Shown piece after piece: positions 27,120 to 34,942 of a stretch of DNA of 64,000 nt (position 1 is the first letter of the stretch; the number at the start of each line of letters is the position of its first letter). Below the pieces are notes generated by a model. That model was given only the letters and a program-made list of their open reading frames with translations. It was not told where the DNA came from and ran no database searches. Position numbers and translations under genes: made by a program. The stretch covers positions 2,782,169-2,846,168 of the forward strand of contig NZ_CP049780.1 of NCBI RefSeq assembly GCF_011193355.1, given 5' to 3'. The DNA comes from Streptomyces sp. JB150. Its GTDB lineage: Bacteria > Actinomycetota > Actinomycetes > Streptomycetales > Streptomycetaceae.

Positions 27120-27835
27120 GCCGGTAGCCGGGCGCCCAGCGGGATCATCCGCAGGGCGCGCTCGGCGGCCTCCGCGAGCAGTTCGCCCGCCCGCACCAGC
27201 GCCTCCGCGAGGGCCATCGGGGCGGGCGGGATGCCGCTGAACGCGTCCACGCCCGGCACCTCGTGCGCGCCCTCGCCGAGCGTGCCGGCCAGCGCGAGCA
27301 CCGGACGGCCGTACCGCTTGGCCCGGCGGGCCGCCTCCGCCGGGACCTTGCCGCGCGTCTGGTGGTCGAGGGCGCCCTCCGCGGTGACGACCGGGTCGGC
27401 GCGGGCGAGGCGGGCGTCCGGTTCTGACTGGTCCAGCAGGACGTCGAAGCGGGGCAGCAGCCGGGCGCCGAGCGGCGAGCCCCGCGCCGAGACCGTCGGA
27501 GGCACCGGTGCCGGGCCCGGTGCGCAGATCGGTGCCCGTTACCCCGAGGTCGCGGGTGAGGACGTACGCCCAGTTCTCCAGCCCGGCCGACAACTGCTCG
27601 ACCTGCGCGGGCGTCGCGCCCTTCTGCGGCCCGAACGCCCGGGCCACGCCGCGCTCCCCGCACGGCACGTTGTACGGGTTGCAGGCGACCAGGAGGTCCG
27701 TCGTGCGCAGGCGGGGGCCGAGGCCGGACGGGTCGACGCGGCGCAGACGAATCTCCTGCGCGAGCAGATTGCCGATCCGCTGGTCGGTGTCGCGCAGCAG
27801 GATCGAGCGGGTAGGCCGGCGAGTTCGCCCACTTC
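27120..27835 (-). pseudogene. glycerate kinase remnant, 5'-truncated and frameshifted
   Basis: Two frames on the minus strand together match glycerate kinase. The upstream piece (~27820-27480) contains LVACNPYNVPCGERGVARAF, FGPQKGATPAQVEQL and DLRTGPGTGASDGLGAGLAA. The reading frame then breaks near 27477 and continues in another frame with LGARLLPRFDVLLD, VTAEGALDHQTRGKVPAEAA and LALAGTLGEGA, ending ALRMIPLG. The N-terminal third of the family is missing. A second break near 27815 separates it from an unrelated short reading frame. The 3' end runs antisense into the aminotransferase gene. No intact product is possible without recoding. Confidence 0.75.
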
Positions 27836-27902
27836 AAACTGCCGCCCGGCGGCCGGGAGTTGCAGAATGCGGACGCGGGCGGAGATGTGCCGGCGCGGCG
27901 GG

Positions 27903-28205
27903 TCAGCCGTCGTCGCCGGGTCCGTCGTCGTCCCCGGCGCCGCGGTCGTCGTCATCGTCATCACCGCCGGGGGCATCGGTGACCGGGGGCCGGGGGACGA
28001 CCCGGTCGCTCGGCGCGGGCACGGGCGCCGGTGTCGCGCTCGGCGCGGTCCGGGACGGCGGGCTGGGCGAGCCGCTGTCCAGCTCCACTCTCGCCGGGAC
28101 CTTCGGCGGCTCGGGACTGTCCGTGAGGGCGGAACTGGTCGCGGCGATCCCGAGGGGGATCACCACGGCGGCGGCGAGGACCGCCAGCCTGCGCGTGAAG
28201 ACCAT
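27903..28205 (-). CDS. small exported protein with acidic tail
   Basis: A 100-residue protein when started at the ATG at 28205 (120 from 28265). A hydrophobic signal or anchor (RRLAVLAAAVVIPLGIAATSSA) is followed by a Pro/Ser-rich segment and a C-terminal run of Asp/Gly (GGDDDDDDRGAGDDD). No enzymatic motif is seen. The inner ATG gives a normal signal-peptide n-region (MVFTRR), which is why it is preferred. Function unknown; a surface or metal-binding role would be a guess. Confidence 0.6.
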   Translation of the reverse strand: MVFTRRLAVLAAAVVIPLGIAATSSALTDSPEPPKVPARVELDSGSPSPPSRTAPSATPAPVPAPSDRVVPRPPVTDAPGGDDDDDDRGAGDDDGPGDDG

Positions 28206-28315
28206 GCGGCCGGCCTGTCCCCCGGCGGTGCGCCGGGGATGAGCCGGAGATGAGAAAGCCCTCATCCCGCCGCGGGGGGTGCCGCGACCGGGCGGGTGCG
28301 GGCCGGCCGTGGCCG

Positions 28316-28348
28316 GTCGCGCAGCTGTCCGCGCCCCTTGCGGGCGCG
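28316..28348 (+). repeat. dispersed Streptomyces-type intergenic repeat
   Basis: GTCGCGCAGCTGTCC followed by a GCGCCCC-TTGC-GGGCGC hairpin, similar to 44725-44755 and, inverted, 19374-19406. It lies just past the end of the minus-strand RAM-domain gene. Confidence 0.5.
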
Positions 28349-28362
28349 TCTCCTGCCGTCGC

Positions 28363-28644
28363 TCAGTTGTCCAGGCCGATCGCGAACGCCGCCTCCAGGT
28401 CGTGCTGGGAGTAGGTGCGGAACGCCACGTGCGTGTCCGTCGCCTCCACGCCGGGGATCTTGCTGATGCGGCCCGGGATGACCTCGGCCAGGTCCTCGTG
28501 CTCCTTGACCCGGACCATGGCGATCAGGTCGTAGGTGCCGGTCACGGAGAAGACCTCGCTGACGTTGTCCAGCGCGGCGATCGACTCCGCGATCTCGGGG
28601 ATCCGGTCCACGCTGGTCTTGATCAGGACGATCGCGGTGATCAC
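28363..28644 (-). CDS. stand-alone RAM-domain (Lrp/AsnC ligand-binding) protein
   Basis: A 93-residue protein consisting only of the Lrp/AsnC effector domain (alpha/beta RAM fold: ITAIVLIKTSVDRIPEIAES, VTGTYDLIAMVRVKEHEDLA, IPGVEATDTHVAFR) without a DNA-binding helix-turn-helix. Such proteins assemble into rings and may bind amino acids or modulate full-length regulators. The GTG start overlaps the stop of the rhomboid gene (GTGA), so they are co-translated. Confidence 0.88.
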   Translation of the reverse strand: MITAIVLIKTSVDRIPEIAESIAALDNVSEVFSVTGTYDLIAMVRVKEHEDLAEVIPGRISKIPGVEATDTHVAFRTYSQHDLEAAFAIGLDN

Positions 28645-29375
28645 GGCTGGTTCTCTCCCTCGGGTGCCGGAGCTGGGGCGGCCCTCACTCTAGTCGCAGG
28701 CCGGAACCGGGCCCACGCGTAGAGCAGGCCCAGCGCGAACCCCACCACGTGGGCCAGATAGGCCACGCCCGGCCCCTGCGAGGCCTGGCCCGCCGCCAGC
28801 CACTGGAGGGCCGCCCAGAAGGGCAGCACCAGCCAGGCGGGGAAGCGCAGCGGCAGGAAGAGCAGGAACGGCAGCAGGCTGGTCACGCGGGCCCGCGGGA
28901 ACAGGAAGAGGAACGCGCCGAGCACCGCCGAGATCGCCCCGGACGCCCCGACCAGTGACTGTGCGGAGTCGGAGTTCGCGCACGCGTAGCCGAGCAGGGC
29001 GAGGTAGCCGCAGCCGAGGTAGAAGAGGATGAACCGCACCCGGCCCATCCGCTCCTCGGTCATGACCCCGAAGACGTAGAAGAAGAGCATGTTGCCGAGC
29101 AGGTGCACCCAGGTGCCGTGCACGAACAGCGCGGTGGCCGGGGTGAGGGCCGCCCGGGGAGACCCTTCGAACAGTTCTGCGGGGACCACGCCCCAGTGCC
29201 GGAAGTAGGCCCGCTGCGCGGCGAGCAGCTCGTCGCCGGTGCCGTACACCGGATTGAGACCCGAGGCGGGGCCCAGCAGGAAGATTCCGCAGCACAGGGC
29301 CATCAGGACGTACGTCACCGGCGCCGACGGCCGGCGGCGGCCCGGCCACCTCGGCATGTTCCACTTGCTGATCAC
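28641..29375 (-). CDS. rhomboid-family intramembrane serine protease
   Basis: A 244-residue membrane protease with about six helices. The catalytic Ser is in LVGASGAISAVLG and the catalytic His in YLAHVVGFALG; the HGTWVHLLGNMLFF region provides the conserved HxxxN-type loop. It cleaves transmembrane substrates; none is known here. GTG 29375 gives the usual short cytoplasmic start (ISKWNMPRW) before the first helix; a much longer upstream frame is not supported. Co-translated with the RAM-domain gene. Confidence 0.9.
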   Translation of the reverse strand: MISKWNMPRWPGRRRPSAPVTYVLMALCCGIFLLGPASGLNPVYGTGDELLAAQRAYFRHWGVVPAELFEGSPRAALTPATALFVHGTWVHLLGNMLFFYVFGVMTEERMGRVRFILFYLGCGYLALLGYACANSDSAQSLVGASGAISAVLGAFLFLFPRARVTSLLPFLLFLPLRFPAWLVLPFWAALQWLAAGQASQGPGVAYLAHVVGFALGLLYAWARFRPATRVRAAPAPAPEGENQP

Positions 29376-29532
29376 GAACACAGAGCATGACGTAACCGGA
29401 CGCAACCGCACAGACCGCCTCGCCGCCGTGGACAGACGGGCGCCCGGCACCCGGCAGGCCGTAGGGTTACGAGCCACACGCCGCGGGAAGACCGGCGTGT
29501 CACGGACACTAGAAGGAAAGCGAACAGTCACG

Positions 29533-29772
29533 ATGACGGTTCCCCTGCCGACCGCCACGACGCGGTGGCGCTGCACCCTCTGCGGCAACCTCACCCGCTT
29601 CGACGTGACGCGCTCGTCGAAGGTCGTCGAGTACGTCCACCTGGATCTGGCCGGAGAGCCGAAGGTGGAGGAGCGCGAGGTGGTCAGTGAGACCATCGAG
29701 TCCGTGCGCTGCCGCTGGTGCAACGCCGTGGACCAGGTGGAACTCGTGGACAGGCCGGGCGCCGGCTCCTGA
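29533..29772 (+). CDS. small zinc-ribbon-like protein
   Basis: A 79-residue protein with two CxxC pairs (RCTLCGN near residue 14 and RCRWCNA near 60), enough to bind one zinc. The intervening segment (VVEYVHLDLAGEPKVEEREV) is beta-rich in appearance. Conserved size and codon usage suggest a real gene, but the role is unknown. GAAGGAAAG precedes the ATG. It lies 68 bases upstream of the NYN-domain gene in the same direction. Confidence 0.75.
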   Translation: MTVPLPTATTRWRCTLCGNLTRFDVTRSSKVVEYVHLDLAGEPKVEEREVVSETIESVRCRWCNAVDQVELVDRPGAGS

Positions 29773-29840
29773 CGATGGGGGACGGCCCCGCAGACGTGAT
29801 CCCCGCCGGGGGATCCCGTAGAGGCATTGGGGTGTGACGG

Positions 29841-31184
29841 ATGGCGGAGACACACGGCGGGGGGCCGGGCGACGGCGCCGCTGAGGTGCTCGACCGTCCG
29901 CTGCCCGAGGGAGTGCGCCGCCGGGTCGTGCAGATCGTCTCGGACGGCTTCGGCGGGCTGACCGTCGCGGAACTGCCCGCACAGCTGCGGCAGTACGCCC
30001 GGTTCGCCCCGAACCGCCGGGCCAAGTTCGCGGGCAACGCGATGGCCGCGGCGCTGGAAACCGACCCGCTGTTCCGGCAGCGCATCGGCGAGAAGTTCCG
30101 CGAGGGCCAGCCCGAACTCGCCGGCGCCCTCGACGCCGGCTCGCCGCCCCCGGCCGCGGACCCGCTCGACGTGGCCGCCGCCGCCTACGTGCTGCGCCCG
30201 GCCGGCTGGGTGAAGCTGGTGACCGCCGCCGGCGAGGAGGCGCTGCGCGCCGACGCCGAACGCGCCGACGAGGAGAGCCGGGCCGAACTGGAGCGGCTGC
30301 GCGCCGAACTCGCCGCCGCCCGCGAGCACACCCGCGCCGAGACCGAGCGGCTGCGCGCCGAACTGGACGGCGCCCGCAAGGAAGCGGAATCGCTGCACCG
30401 CAAACTGCGCGCCGCGCTCAGCGACGTCAAGCGCGGTGAGGCGGCGCTGCGCAAGGTGCAGAGCGAGATGGAGGCCGTCCGCGCCGAGGGGCACGCCCAG
30501 GTGTCCGCCGCCGAGAGCGAGGTACGGCGGCTCAAGACGCGCCTCGGCGAGGCGGAGGCCGCCCTGGAGGCCACCCGCCGGGCCGCCCGCGAGGGCCGCA
30601 GCGTGGAGGACATGCGGGTCCGGCTGCTGCTGGACACCCTGCTCGACGCCACCCAGGGGCTGCGCCGCGAACTCGCCCTGCCGCCCGTGTCCGTGCGGCC
30701 GGCCGAGACCGTGGACGCCGTCGAACCGGGCCGGATGACGCCGAAGGACATCGCCGCGCGGGCACTGTCCGAGAACGACCCGGCGATCCTCGACCAGCTG
30801 CTGGCGCTGCCGCAGGCGCATCTCGTCGTCGACGGCTACAACGTCACCAAGACCGGCTATCCCCAGATGCCGCTGGAGAAGCAGCGCCTGCGCCTGCTCG
30901 GCCAGCTCTCCCAGCTCGCCGCGCAGACCGGCGCCGAGGTCACCTGTGTCTTCGACGGGGCCGAGCTGGCCGCGCCGGTGCTGCTCGCGCCGCCGCGCGG
31001 CGTGCGGGTGCTGTTCTCCAAGCCGGGCGTCACCGCCGACGAGCTGATCCGGCAGCTGGTGCGCGCCGAACCGCCGGGGCGCCCGGTCATCGTCGCCTCC
31101 ACCGACCGCGAGGTCGCCGACGGCGTGGCGCGGGCCGGCGCCCGGCCCGTGGCATCCGCGGTACTTCTGAAGCGACTGTCCTGA
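29841..31184 (+). CDS. NYN (YacP-like PIN-fold) domain protein with long coiled coil
   Basis: A 447-residue protein. The N-terminal ~110 residues are a helical domain (LPEGVRRRVVQIVSDGFGGL). Residues ~130-260 are a charged coiled coil with heptad-like repeats (RAELERLRAELAAAREH). The C-terminal ~165 residues form a NYN/YacP ribonuclease-like domain with LVVDGYNVTKTGYP, CVFDGAEL and IVASTDREVADG, supplying the acidic metal-binding residues. The family acts on structured RNA, so an RNA processing role is likely but untested. A terminator follows immediately. Confidence 0.87.
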   Translation: MAETHGGGPGDGAAEVLDRPLPEGVRRRVVQIVSDGFGGLTVAELPAQLRQYARFAPNRRAKFAGNAMAAALETDPLFRQRIGEKFREGQPELAGALDAGSPPPAADPLDVAAAAYVLRPAGWVKLVTAAGEEALRADAERADEESRAELERLRAELAAAREHTRAETERLRAELDGARKEAESLHRKLRAALSDVKRGEAALRKVQSEMEAVRAEGHAQVSAAESEVRRLKTRLGEAEAALEATRRAAREGRSVEDMRVRLLLDTLLDATQGLRRELALPPVSVRPAETVDAVEPGRMTPKDIAARALSENDPAILDQLLALPQAHLVVDGYNVTKTGYPQMPLEKQRLRLLGQLSQLAAQTGAEVTCVFDGAELAAPVLLAPPRGVRVLFSKPGVTADELIRQLVRAEPPGRPVIVASTDREVADGVARAGARPVASAVLLKRLS

Positions 31185-31186
31185 AG

Positions 31187-31219
31187 GCCCAACGTACAGC
31201 CGCTATGTACGAATTGGGC
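31187..31219 (+). terminator. terminator after the NYN-domain gene
   Basis: GCCCAA-CGTACA pairs with TGTACG-(AA)-TTGGGC around a 7-base loop, starting 3 bases after the stop codon. Confidence 0.7.
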
Positions 31220-31395
31220 GGTTCTGTCATGCGACGTAGCGTCAACCCTGGCTCACCGCAGGTGACTTGTGGGTAAAGAATGCAGGGTGTGACGAGATTT
31301 TTCCCCTGGGAATTTGAACTGATCACAAGAACATCACTAGGGTCTGGGCTCGTACCTCCGAGCGGGTGATCACTCAGAAGAAGGAGTTCACCTCC

Positions 31396-32448
31396 GTGGC
31401 GTCCCACCGTCGACCCAAGCAGCCCAGTCGCGCCCGTGTGACCGTGCTGACCACCGCAGCAGCCGCTGCCGTCGCCCTCGGCACCCAGGCCGCCAACGCG
31501 GCACCGGCCGAGAAGCCGAGCAAGGACGAGGTGAAGGCGAAGGTCGACAAGCTCTACGAGCAGGCGGAGCAGGCCACCGAGAAGTACAACGGCGCCAAGG
31601 AGAAGCAGGAGAAGCTCCAGAAGGAGATCTCCACGATCCAGGACAACGTCGCCCGCGGCCAGGAAGAGGTCAACGAGCTGCGCGAGGGCCTGGGTTCGAT
31701 GGCCAGCGCCCAGTACCGCTCCGGCGGCCTCGACCCCTCGCTCCAGCTGCTGCTCTCCGCCGACCCGGACGACTACCTGGACAAGGCCTCCACGCTCGAC
31801 CAGCTGAGCGCCCAGCAGGTCGAGGCGCTCAAGGAGATCCAGGAGAAGCAGCGCGAGCTCGCCCAGCAGCGCGCCGAGGCCTCCGAGAAGCTCAAGGACC
31901 TCTCCTCCACCCGCACCGAACTGGGTGAGAAGAAGAAGGAAGTCCAGGCCAAGCTCGCCGAGGCGCAGAAGCTGCTGAACACCCTGACCGCCGCGGAGAA
32001 GGCGGCGCTCCAGGAGGAGGAGGAGCGGGCCAGCCGCGACAGCGGCCGCCAGGCCCTCACCGACCCCGCCGCCTCCGCCTCGGCCTCGGCATCGGGCCGG
32101 GCCGGCGCGGCCTACGCCGCCGCCCAGACCAAGATCGGCTCGCCGTACGTCTACGGCGCCACCGGCCCGTCCTCCTTCGACTGCTCGGGCCTGACCTCCT
32201 GGGCCTACGCCCAGGCCGGCGTCTCCATCCCGCGTACCTCCGAGGCGCAGGCCAACATCGGCACCCGCATCTACTCGCAGAGCGACCTCCAGGTCGGCGA
32301 CCTCGTCTTCTTCTTCAACGACCTGCACCACGTCGGTCTCTACGCGGGCAACGGGCAGGTCCTCCACGCCCCGCGCACCGGCACGGTCGTCCGCTACGAG
32401 TCCTTCAGCACGATGGGCGGCCCCTTCATGTGGGGCGTCCGCGTCTGA
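31396..32448 (+). CDS. secreted NlpC/P60 peptidoglycan hydrolase with coiled coil
   Basis: A 350-residue RipA/P60-type endopeptidase. A signal peptide (about 1-38, ending TQAANAAPA) is followed by a long Lys/Glu coiled coil (~45-225) that resembles the regulatory helical hairpin of this family. The NlpC/P60 domain (~235-350) has the catalytic Cys in SSFDCSGLTSWAYAQAG and His in HHVGLYAGNGQVLHA. It cleaves stem peptides in the cell wall. AAGGAG lies 9 bases before GTG 31396. It is paralogous to the next gene. The 200-base leader holds no riboswitch I could recognise. Confidence 0.94.
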   Translation: MASHRRPKQPSRARVTVLTTAAAAAVALGTQAANAAPAEKPSKDEVKAKVDKLYEQAEQATEKYNGAKEKQEKLQKEISTIQDNVARGQEEVNELREGLGSMASAQYRSGGLDPSLQLLLSADPDDYLDKASTLDQLSAQQVEALKEIQEKQRELAQQRAEASEKLKDLSSTRTELGEKKKEVQAKLAEAQKLLNTLTAAEKAALQEEEERASRDSGRQALTDPAASASASASGRAGAAYAAAQTKIGSPYVYGATGPSSFDCSGLTSWAYAQAGVSIPRTSEAQANIGTRIYSQSDLQVGDLVFFFNDLHHVGLYAGNGQVLHAPRTGTVVRYESFSTMGGPFMWGVRV

Positions 32449-32515
32449 CGCGTCCCCGGACCGGGACACCACGCCCCCCCGAACGGGCGAATCACCGGAA
32501 CGGGTTCTGACCTCG

Positions 32516-32549
32516 CGCCCCGCCGATGACCTGCGTCAGCGGCGGGGCG
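32516..32549 (+). terminator. hairpin between the two NlpC/P60 genes
   Basis: CGCCCCGCCG pairs perfectly with CGGCGGGGCG across a 14-base loop, 67 bases after the first P60 stop. Confidence 0.6.
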
Positions 32550-32684
32550 TCACTGTGTGTGGCCGCGAAGGTCTTTGGCCGTCACCGTGTCACGGCGTTA
32601 CTGTCTGCCGCGTTTCCCTCACGCCGTTCCGTACCTGGCGTGGGGGGGCTTTCCTGTCCGCCAGTGGAAGGAGCGCGGCTACCC

Positions 32685-33701
32685 GTGGGGTCCCATCGCC
32701 GCCAGGCACCGTCGTCCGGTCTCGACCGCGGCGCTACCGTCGCGGTCTCTCTGCTCTCGGCCGCGGCGGCCGTGCTCGGCGCCGTCCCGGCCCTGGCCGC
32801 GCCGCCTGACGACACCCGCGCCGAGGTCGACCGTCTCTACGCGGAGGCCGAGAAGGCCACCGAGGCGTACAACGAGGCCGACGAACGCGCCGACGAGCTG
32901 CGCGCCGAGGTCGGCCGCGCCCAGGACCGGATCGCCCGCCAGCAGGAGCGCGTCAACACCCTGCGGGAGGCGCTGGGCTCGCTGGCCGGCGCCCAGTACC
33001 GCTCCGGCGGCGTCGACCCGTCGCTGGCCCTGCTGTTCTCCGAGGACCCGCAGGACTACCTCGACAAGGCCGCCGTCCTCGACCGGATCAGCGTCCGGCA
33101 GGCCGGCCGGCTCAAGGACCTGCAGAGCGCCCTGCGCGGCCTGGGCCAGCAGCGCGCCGAGGCCGCCGAGACCCTCGCCGAACTGGAGCAGAGCCGCAAG
33201 GCCGTCGCCGCCCACAAGCGCGCCGTGGAGCGCAAGCTCGCCGAGGCCCGCGCCCTGCTGAACTCCCTGCCCGACGAGGAACGCGCCGCCTACGACCGGG
33301 CCTCCCGCTCCGGCCGTGACGACATGCCCGGCCTCACCGGCGCCGCCCCCGCCTCCGGCCGCGCCGCCGCCGCGGTCGCCGCCGCCCGCTCCGCGCTCGG
33401 CAAGCCGTACGTGTGGGGCGCGGCCGGGCCCGGCGGCTTCGACTGCTCCGGCCTGATGCAGTGGTCGTACGCGCAGGCCGGGGTCTCGCTGCCGCGCACC
33501 TCGCAGGCGCAGCGGGCGGCCGGGCGGCAGGTCCCGCTCTCCCAGGCCCGGCCCGGCGACCTCGTCACCTACCGCTCCGACGCCAGCCACGTCGGCATGT
33601 ACGTCGGCAACGGGCAGGTCATCCACGCGCCCTACCCCGGCGCGCCGGTGCGCTACGACCCGGTCGGGATGATGCCGGTCTCGGCGGTCACCCGGGTCTG
33701 A
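32685..33701 (+). CDS. second secreted NlpC/P60 hydrolase (paralogue)
   Basis: A 338-residue protein with the same plan as its neighbour: signal peptide ending VPALAAPP, coiled coil with the shared block LGSLAGAQYRSGGVDPSLALL, and a C-terminal P60 domain with FDCSGLMQWSYAQAG (Cys) and SHVGMYVGNGQVIHA (His). GTG 32685 is chosen because it gives a standard signal peptide and has GGAAGGAG upstream; an ORF extension to 32526 overlaps the terminator hairpin. Tandem duplication of an ancestral gene is likely. Confidence 0.93.
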   Translation: MGSHRRQAPSSGLDRGATVAVSLLSAAAAVLGAVPALAAPPDDTRAEVDRLYAEAEKATEAYNEADERADELRAEVGRAQDRIARQQERVNTLREALGSLAGAQYRSGGVDPSLALLFSEDPQDYLDKAAVLDRISVRQAGRLKDLQSALRGLGQQRAEAAETLAELEQSRKAVAAHKRAVERKLAEARALLNSLPDEERAAYDRASRSGRDDMPGLTGAAPASGRAAAAVAAARSALGKPYVWGAAGPGGFDCSGLMQWSYAQAGVSLPRTSQAQRAAGRQVPLSQARPGDLVTYRSDASHVGMYVGNGQVIHAPYPGAPVRYDPVGMMPVSAVTRV

Positions 33702-33718
33702 ACCGGCCCGGCTGACCG

Positions 33719-33724
33719 TACCCT
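33719..33724 (+). promoter_or_regulatory. predicted -10 (leaderless) for the metallopeptidase-like lipoprotein gene
   Basis: TACCCT is 6 bases before the ATG at 33731. A CGGAGG directly abuts the start and is too close to be a good ribosome site. Confidence 0.35.
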
Positions 33725-33730
33725 CGGAGG

Positions 33731-34921
33731 ATGGCTGGTCGACGGCGGGCGCGGGACTCCTGGGCGGTGACGCTGTGTCTGCTGCTCGTGGCCCTCGTCG
33801 GCTGCGGGCCCGGGTCCGCGGCGGACGGCGCGCGGGCCGAGGTGCAGCGGCTGCTCGACCGGCGCGCCGCCGCCGTCCTCGACCACGACGCGCGGGCCTA
33901 CGGCGCGACCGGCAGCACCACCGGGTTCGACCGGCTGCGCGCGGTGCCCCTCGCGGCCTGGTCGTACCGCCTGACCTCCCTCGACCGCACCGGCGCCACC
34001 GCCACCGCGCGGGCCGACCTGCGCTACCGGATCGCTGGGCACGACCGGGCGCCCGTCACCGCGGGCCGCACCCTCTCCCTCGCCCGGGACGCCGACGGGC
34101 GGTGGTGGGTCGTCTCCGACCGGCCCGCGCCCCGCTCCGCCCACCAGCTGTGGGACCAGGGCACCGTGACGGCCGTGCGCGGCGCGCACAGCCTGGTCCT
34201 CGGCGCCGGGCGGTCCCGGGACGAGCTGCGGGGGTTCGCCGCCCTCGCGGACCGCGCCGTGCCCGCCATCTCCGACGCCTGGGGCACCGCGTGGCGCCGC
34301 CGGGTCGTCGTGCTCGTCCCCGAGTCGCTGGAGGACATGGCGGCGCTGCTCGGCTCGCCCGCCTCCTCCTACCGGGGCATCGCCGCCGTCACCACCGGCG
34401 AGACCGGCGCGGACCGCGCCCCCGCCGACCGGATCATCGTCAACCCGGACGCGTACGCCGTCCTCGGCCCCGTCGGCCGGCAGGTCGTGCTCACCCACGA
34501 AGCCACCCATGTCGCCACCCGCGCCCACACCAACGCGGCCACCCCGCTGTGGCTCTCCGAGGGCTACGCGGACTGGGCCGGCTACCGCGGCACCGGGCGC
34601 CTGCCCGCGCAGGCCGCGCCCGAACTGGCCCGCGCGGCGGCCGAGGGGCGCCTCCCCGGCCGGCTGCCCGCCGACCGCGACTTCGGCTTCACCGGCGACG
34701 CGACGGCCCTCGCTCAGGCCTACGAGAGCGCCTGGCTGGCCTGCCGGCTCATCGCGGACCGCTGGGGCGAGTCCCGGCTCGGCACGTTCTACCGCGCCGT
34801 CGGCGCGCACGGGGAACGAGAGGGCGCCGTGGAGGGGGCGATGGCCGAGGTGCTGGGCACCACACCGGAGCGATTCACCGCGCTGTGGCGGGAGTACGTG
34901 CGCGACCAGCTGGGCGGCTGA
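33731..34921 (+). CDS. lipoprotein with gluzincin-type metallopeptidase motif
   Basis: A 396-residue lipoprotein (LVALVGC lipobox, Cys25). The N-terminal half contains an NTF2-like or similar domain (residues ~35-140). The C-terminal half carries LTHEATHVATRA, a HExxH zinc motif, and downstream WLSEGYADW, which supplies the third (Glu) ligand as in peptidase MA-like families. It probably acts at the membrane outer face. The position next to two wall hydrolases suggests envelope maintenance. Substrate unknown. Confidence 0.85.
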   Translation: MAGRRRARDSWAVTLCLLLVALVGCGPGSAADGARAEVQRLLDRRAAAVLDHDARAYGATGSTTGFDRLRAVPLAAWSYRLTSLDRTGATATARADLRYRIAGHDRAPVTAGRTLSLARDADGRWWVVSDRPAPRSAHQLWDQGTVTAVRGAHSLVLGAGRSRDELRGFAALADRAVPAISDAWGTAWRRRVVVLVPESLEDMAALLGSPASSYRGIAAVTTGETGADRAPADRIIVNPDAYAVLGPVGRQVVLTHEATHVATRAHTNAATPLWLSEGYADWAGYRGTGRLPAQAAPELARAAAEGRLPGRLPADRDFGFTGDATALAQAYESAWLACRLIADRWGESRLGTFYRAVGAHGEREGAVEGAMAEVLGTTPERFTALWREYVRDQLGG

Positions 34922-34942
34922 AGCGGGAGCCCCCGCCCGGTG

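Noticed and set aside
31220-31395. Possible c-di-AMP (ydaO) riboswitch before the first NlpC/P60 gene
   Set aside because: Wall hydrolase genes in Streptomyces can carry this switch, but I could not find its conserved blocks in this leader or in the leader of the second gene.
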